From Bolinopsis microptera (taxonomy: Eukaryota; Ctenophora; Tentaculata; Lobata; Bolinopsidae), in the NCBI RefSeq assembly GCF_026151205.1, contig NC_087079.1, forward strand, positions 8,858,635-8,918,634: DNA of 60,000 bases. The letters run 5' to 3'. A program made the position numbers and the translations under genes. Below the pieces are notes generated by a model that was not told where the DNA came from, did no database searches, and saw only the letters and a program-made list of their open reading frames with translations. Within the stretch, counting starts at the first letter, position 1; every line of letters starts with the position of its first letter. This document shows, one piece after another, positions 54,490 to 60,000 of the stretch.

Positions 54490-55530
54490 AAGACATGGAT
54501 ACAAGGATACAAGGATACAAAGGATACAAAAGTGATAATTACTTTACTGAGTACACAATAGTTGTAATTCTGAAATAATTTAGGTTACACAATTCTAATT
54601 ATTTACAAGTGTGTAGGGATAATTTAGAAATGTTATATAATGCTAGTTTTAGAAAAATAGATAAATCGAGTTTGTATGGTTCAATTTTATTTTAAGGTCC
54701 TATAGCATTATGCACTTGCCAGTATTTGAGTGGAAGTCTGGGCTCTTATAATAGGCTGTATAATGTTCGTTCACAGAGAGAAATGAATGGATTGCTCTTG
54801 CTGTGGCAGTGAGTGTGGTAGGATCTAAAGTTTTGTTGGAGAGCAAACCGACTAGGTCAACAATGTTTTGGGGATGGAAATTGAATTTTTCCCTAACTGA
54901 GGAGTAGAGCAAACAGTCAATCAATACGTGACTTTCGTCCTCAATAGGCTTGAGCCCTTTGCTGAAAAAGCAGTAGGTGCACCAACGTTCTTCACTTGGT
55001 ACAAGGGGGGTTTCGTATCTGCAACTTTCAATGTAGAGGTTGTGGCAGCTGATACGAAACCTTGTCAGACTTTTTCGAACATCAGGTATTTTGATAATTC
55101 GTAGATATGCCTCTTTTTGACGTAGTCTAATACAGAGGGTGTCAAGAGCAGAGAAGGTCTTAGCAGTACAGTCTGGATATTTCTTGACATAGGACGAATA
55201 TGCAGGGCTAATATAATAACATACTAAAAATAGATCAAAATAAAGCTAACAAAAGTTTTTGTCAAGTTTAACAACAATAATATCGTCAGATTCACTACAA
55301 GGCACACAGGAAACACCTTTTCTTAAATCATTTTCAGCAAGAATGCAGACCCCTCCTGAGCGAGAGTTTTTGCGGTTGCTATTAAAGGAAAGGTATCCTT
55401 CGATTTTAACCTGCTTCTTAGTTTCTTGGAGACACAGAATGTTTGCTTGTTTGAGGATTGTCAGAAATTCGTTATTTTCAAATTTGTTAGATCCGTCTCC
55501 TGTACTGTCCTGAATGTTCCAGGACATTAC
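54490..55530 (-). pseudogene. Non-LTR retrotransposon remnant, endonuclease joined to C-terminal zinc region
   Basis: The 5' part (55246-55527) encodes SWNIQDSTGDGSNKFENNEF, ILCLQETK and NSRSGGVCILAEND, the N-terminal half of an apurinic-endonuclease-type domain. Directly after it, about 55160 to 54700 encodes LTRFRISCHNLYIESCRYET, then CTYCFF...HVLIDCLLY (CxxC-H-C zinc knuckle), which normally lies after the reverse transcriptase. The polymerase is therefore deleted. The 3' end finishes in a (TTGTATCC)n microsatellite (54494-54531), as in L2/CR1-like elements. Confidence 0.7.
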
Positions 55531-57840
55531 AGCGACTTGATCTCGTGAGGCTTGTTTGTTTTTGAATTTTAGGGTTATTCTAGCGCTCTGTAGAGGGCTG
55601 CATTCTATGGGATCTCATACCAAAGGCACGATAAAGGCCAAGTTTTATGTTAACACAAAGATTTTAGACCGTACTCTGAGACATGACGTTGGTCTTCCTT
55701 CAGTGGGTTAGGAGAGTCTTGGGATGACCCGGCAGCAGAGATGGCACGGGAAAAGTTTCCAGTGTTGTTTACAGTGAAGAGGCGCCGGTATAAGTCACTT
55801 AGTTCTCTTTTAGTGAACTTTTATTAACGTTTCCTTCGTGTCTTACGTAATTACCAAGAATATTGATTCACGATGTCAGGCCCAGTGGTGCATCTCGCTA
55901 CAACCAAGAATGTGGCTTGGAGATTGGTTAATTTGTCTTATGGTTATTTTTAGATTAACTAACTATACTAGCATGGATTAACCTGAATTTGTGTGCTCGT
56001 TTACATTTTGTTGTGATTTGTACTTCCATTTTTATTGACACTGCAGCATATGATTAGTGCTATAGTTTATAGTGTGTGTAATTTACGATGTTGCCCACGT
56101 AAAACAACATACTGAAATAATATCCAAGGTTGATAGGACTTAATAACTACCACATTTACAGGAAGTATGGTAATACATTCTTGTCAGCTGTCTGGGCAAA
56201 TCTTCTCTCGCAGAATTGGATTACAATTGAATGTCTTTTATCTCTCACTTCTAACGATGTCGCAATCAGGCTAGACTGCACAGGTAAGATTTGAAGTGAT
56301 AATGAGATTCAATTAATAAATTTTAGATTGCAGCTTGATATCACTAAGTATTTACATTGTGCACTGTAGCAAGGGTAGAACTTATGAGAATGCTATCCTT
56401 GCACTATATTATTATGGGTTCATCAAAGTTCGTATCATGATTTTTCACAAAAACCTACCACTCCCTCTTCCTTGATGAGAAGTAGATCCATCTGGAACAG
56501 TGAGCTACTTCTTCCCTACTATCCCGTACTAGCCTACTCAGCTCTCTAAAAACTGTTAACAGATTCCAGGTGCTAAAACTTTAAACGCAAAATTATAACA
56601 GCACCATTCTTGCGCTTTAATCTCAGTCTGCTGTAAGACTGCTGTACAGGTAGAGTTTTTACTCGTATGATTCAGCAATCTGTTTTTTAGATGGTACCGT
56701 TACCTCCCGCCATAAGACTGTGCCGTCTTGGTGACCTTGAGAATATTATAAGGCCCGATATATGACAACACTATCCAATATCGAGACCCACTCAGGATCC
56801 CAAACCACGACTCCTTTCGGTCGTCTGTACCTGCTTTTTCCCTCCCAGCCTAGCAGTCAATGAACTGTCTTCCATCGCTGGCCTTGTTTTTATAAGTGTT
56901 TTTATTTAAGTGTTCACTCGGCGCTCACAAGATAACATGTTCAGAGATCTGTTGCAGAACCTTGTCGTGCCGTCATTTATATACTCCTCGACTAAGAGCT
57001 ACTTTACACCTACAGCTTAAATGTACTAAATGGTACCCATCCTCTCCTCACATTACTTGTACTTACCATCCTCATCTTCACCATAGAGGGGGTTAAAAGG
57101 GTGCCTAGCATGAACGTGTGTCGAACTACATTGCGTGTACCCTTAATTGAGACAGAATTTTAATAAATCAACAAATTCTTAGAATTTAAAAAAGTAGATT
57201 TCAATAAATTCCATTCTATGGCATTTAATGCAATCTACTTTTTAAAAGATGAGAATTGGTTTCAATTTCAAGAATATCACGAAAATGTTGACTCAAAACT
57301 GTTTCAGGAAGCTATCAATAGTCTCAAGATATGACATAATTTGGCAGAATGATAGTACTTTGAAGTCGAGTTCTCGATACAGGTATTATAATTAGTTTCT
57401 ATTGACCGTTTTTGTAGTCTTAACTTATTTTTATTTGTTATTATACGATCAATTAAAACCTAGCAAACCAGACTTCTTTATGTGCTAAAAGTTACTTCAA
57501 CCTTAATAAAAGCAGCACTGTGGCAGATATCCAGTTACATTTTTTCCAGCCGTTAATCAATCCTTCTTTAAACACGGAGTCCTGTGTCGTAAAAGAGATA
57601 TTTCATGATTTACTTTATTCCATGATATCGTAAAGTCTGTTATTACAGAGATAATAATCTGCCAATATAATTTGGTTCTAAGTCTATAACTGCTATGATC
57701 TTAAGCTCACAATTGGTTTTAAATCTTGAATCTTCTCGTGGTAGCTTGATCTAGGTTAGGCGGAACTGTCCAGCAGCCGACTAAGTCTATAGTTATATAA
57801 CTGTGTTAACAGAAATATGTTTGACTAAATTTATCAGATT
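55531..57840. other. Intergenic stretch, nothing recognised
   Basis: Mixed-composition DNA with only short frames. A 14-base inverted pair (AAAAAGTAGATT and AATCTACTTTTT) spans about 57188-57247 and may be a very small element. No exon, RNA gene or larger repeat was supported. Confidence 0.4.
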
Positions 57841-57849
57841 TAATATTAA

Positions 57850-58710
57850 AACCCTGTTCGGCCCTTGTAAAATCTGAAGTTGGTTATTTAAATTTAGCCG
57901 GTTTATGACCGTTTTAAAATGTGTTGGATGGAAACGTGATGCATCACTCAATGTATAGCAAACGTTTGCGGTGTTATCGTTTCAGGCTGGTTAGCCTTGA
58001 TTGTCATATATAACAGGAACCATCGATCAAACCATCGGAAATGGTTTGAAGGAAGAGATTGGCGAAATCTATTATCTACCCTCAACCTCAACACCAGTTT
58101 AAAGCGCCTTGCTTCTTCTTGCAGATCAAGCTATTAAGAACAAATACAGCTGATGTTCTGTGCACAATCAGGCTTTTCTAACTGGGCCCATCAGATCACA
58201 ATTGAGACTGTCTTGCAATCCACTCAGGGGGCTGTCCTCTTAGGTCGATAAGCCCAGTAAGCCTTTACTGGGCCGGATATTGATACTCAATTTATCTTAG
58301 TTATAGTTGCAAGTAATATAACTCATTTTCTAAACGTTTCGTAAACTTTAATCAATTACAGTGTGGCCTCTTTTTCACTGAAAAGACATCATCAGATTTC
58401 ATTGCATTAATCTGGGAACAATTTTGGTGTGATTTAAAGTATCCTACAAATTGGTGTTTATATTATATATATTACTGTTTCGACTTTTGTAAAATTATTG
58501 TAATCTATACTAGTTTCAACTATAATAGTGAAATAGAGGGGGTGGCCAGTGTCCACACCCTCTGTAATTGATTAAAGTCTACGAGACTTTCAGAAAATCT
58601 TAGTTCGGCACAGATCTATCATTTCTGAAATTTGTGTGTAATTCGGAGATAAATTGAACAACTTGTTAATGCAATGAGCAGTTATTATCGGCCTATTTAC
58701 TATCTTACCA
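57850..58710. mobile_element. Old diverged relative of the mariner-type element at 23670
   Basis: The right part (58550-58700) follows 24825-24960 in order: CCACACCCTCTGTAATTG, GAGACTTTCAGAAAATCTTA, CATTTCTGAAATTT, TTCGGAGATAAATTGA. The middle (57985-58040: TTTCAGGCTGGTTAGCC, ACAGGAACCAT) follows 24155-24220. Ends are too worn to fix exactly. Confidence 0.55.
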
Positions 58711-59269
58711 TGTGTAAACGGAATGTTCTAGCAGACTGTATAATACATTTTCTTACACACACACACACGCACATAAGCTAATCAGAATCTCTGGAATGTT
58801 GCTATGATATGTTTTGATACTGTAGGTATATTATGCGTTACTAGCCGATCTCCCGATGGAGTTTTGGTTGCCATGGCAATACATCATTATGATACAGAAT
58901 TTCTTGACGCAGTCATAACTCAGTCGTGTACGGTACGGGCGGTGATTTTATGATAGGTAAGATCTACTTTTTTCAGCATTTGCGGTATGACCAGTTCACA
59001 CGTATATTTCCGCAGACGCAAGTACAACTTAGCATAAAATTATGTCCAATTATTCTACGTATAACCAATTATCTACACCGACTTATGTCTAAATATGAAT
59101 GAAATCGAGAAAACCAAATATTATGTGTTAAATCCCGGAGTGCTTAGTTCTCACGGCAGTATAATCATGATCCTGATAGATATCGAAGTCTCCTTAAATG
59201 ATCGTCTCTGCTACTTAATAGATCTGGATTGTCGTAGAGAGGCGATTTGTTTACTTTTAAGGGGAAGGT

Positions 59270-59500
59270 TCTGCTCAGTAGGAGAAAGATCTTAGTATTA
59301 TGGAACACTTGCAACGCTTGTTACTCCTTGTTACCCCCATTTGAAGGTTTTATTTATTTTCTGAACGAAAGCTTTCAAATAACCTCAGATTGCCTTAGAT
59401 TTAGAACCGAAGGATCAAAATATATGTTGCTTGTTGCTCGTCATAATGTAAAACATCAATTTTGAGTAAGAAGGAAGTGTTAGTGAGTTCTGAGACCATT
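59270..59500. repeat. Dispersed repeat shared with 9640-9910
   Basis: TTATTTTCTGAACGAAAGCT is shared in direct orientation and AGAACCGAAGGATCAAAATA in inverted orientation relative to 9640-9910. Confidence 0.6.
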
Positions 59501-59511
59501 TGATCGACATT

Positions 59512-59633
59512 TTGTCCCGGCCGGTACCGGGCCGGGATTACCTCCATCCCGGCTGGGACCGGGATGAAAATGAAAACCTGGCCGGGATCAGCGTCATACC
59601 GGCCGGTTCCGGGAGCGGTACCGGGATTTTTCC
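59512..59633. repeat. GC-rich block of CCGG-palindromic repeats
   Basis: GTCCCGGCCGGTACCGGGCC, then variants CATCCCGGCTGGGACCGGGA, GGCCGGGATCAG and CCGGCCGGTTCCGGGAGCGG, in an otherwise AT-rich setting. Likely part of a dispersed element. Confidence 0.6.
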
Positions 59634-59732
59634 AATATTTCTCCGTTACTTCTTTAGAATGACAAACTGAATTATGTTTATATAAGTCAAAACTGACACA
59701 GAACTCATATTTGTGATCTGGTATTGGTTACT

Positions 59733-60000
59733 TAAGGACACGTTCATATGAGTTTGAGGATATTGGTAAACAAAAATGATAGCGTTTTCGACGATAGTGG
59801 CTTAATTTTGACATCTATTAACCTAGCACGTTCAGAAGTTCTGAACATTAGCGAGGTAACCCATACTCCCATATGCACTGCTCAGAAAGAAAATCTATTG
59901 TTGTTAGGCACTATAATGGTTCAAATGTCACATTTTGTGTGACTTAGTTAACTGCAGTTGTCTAATTATCATTCCTTGGTCTGAAATATAGTAGATTAGG
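59733..60000. repeat. Further member of the TTAAGGACACGTTCA repeat family
   Basis: TTAAGGACACGTTCATATGA and GTTTGAGGATATTGGTAAAC match the reverse complement of 26730-26790 and 12350-12410. The stretch ends with AATGTCACATTTTGTGTGAC near 59922, echoing the TGTGAC boxes. It continues past the window edge. Confidence 0.55.

Overview
The window is animal nuclear DNA: AT-rich, with GT-AG introns, a split cohesin gene, pol III tRNA genes inside introns, and many decayed transposable elements. The protein genes are metazoan. The reverse-transcriptase relics are of a kind I associate with cnidarians and other marine invertebrates, so a non-bilaterian such as a cnidarian is my best guess, at low confidence. 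Nothing looks bacterial or viral.

Layout. 1-6530: repeats only (GIY-YIG fragment, decayed RT relic, tRNA-like SINE candidate, a perfect 149-bp palindrome, a MITE fragment). 6531-8288: a three-exon MFS transporter (SLC22/SV2-like) on the minus strand. 8331-11650: tandem repeats and a 1.57-kb inverted repeat. 11651-23566: a second version of 26218-~36775. Its first 5 kb is clean and carries the last four exons of a cohesin STAG gene plus the first two exons of a receptor gene. From a poly-G tract at 16743 the sequence collapses into homopolymer-smeared text that still follows 31155-~36775. It ends at a 100-N gap (23567-23666). 23670-24971: a mariner-type element. 25700-26790: a diverged ~160-bp repeat array. 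27603-47287: one complete STAG gene, minus strand, 17 coding exons. Its ~9.1-kb intron 13 holds, on the opposite strand, a whole LDLa-repeat/seven-helix receptor gene (30796-35341) and four tRNA-His genes. Intron 9 holds a fifth tRNA-His and intron 4 holds three tRNA-Ser(AGA). 47296-60000: retroelement remains (Penelope-like GIY-YIG, an RT insertion with target-site duplication and poly(A), an endonuclease-bearing non-LTR remnant) and other repeats.

How the parts relate. STAG (cohesin subunit), the receptor (cell surface) and the transporter have no evident pathway in common; they are neighbours or nested only. The strongest signals are: (1) the tandem 'duplication' of the STAG 3' end is very probably two alleles or overlapping contigs laid end to end across a gap, with an uncorrected contig tail; (2) a gene-in-intron arrangement, with a receptor and a tandemly amplified tRNA-His unit inside a cohesin gene; (3) an exact 420-bp in-frame duplication in the receptor tail; (4) several repeat families with clear structure (perfect palindrome, TTAA element, TGTGAC-motif repeat, 13-bp and 10-bp minisatellites). 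I found no convincing new enzymatic or defence system.
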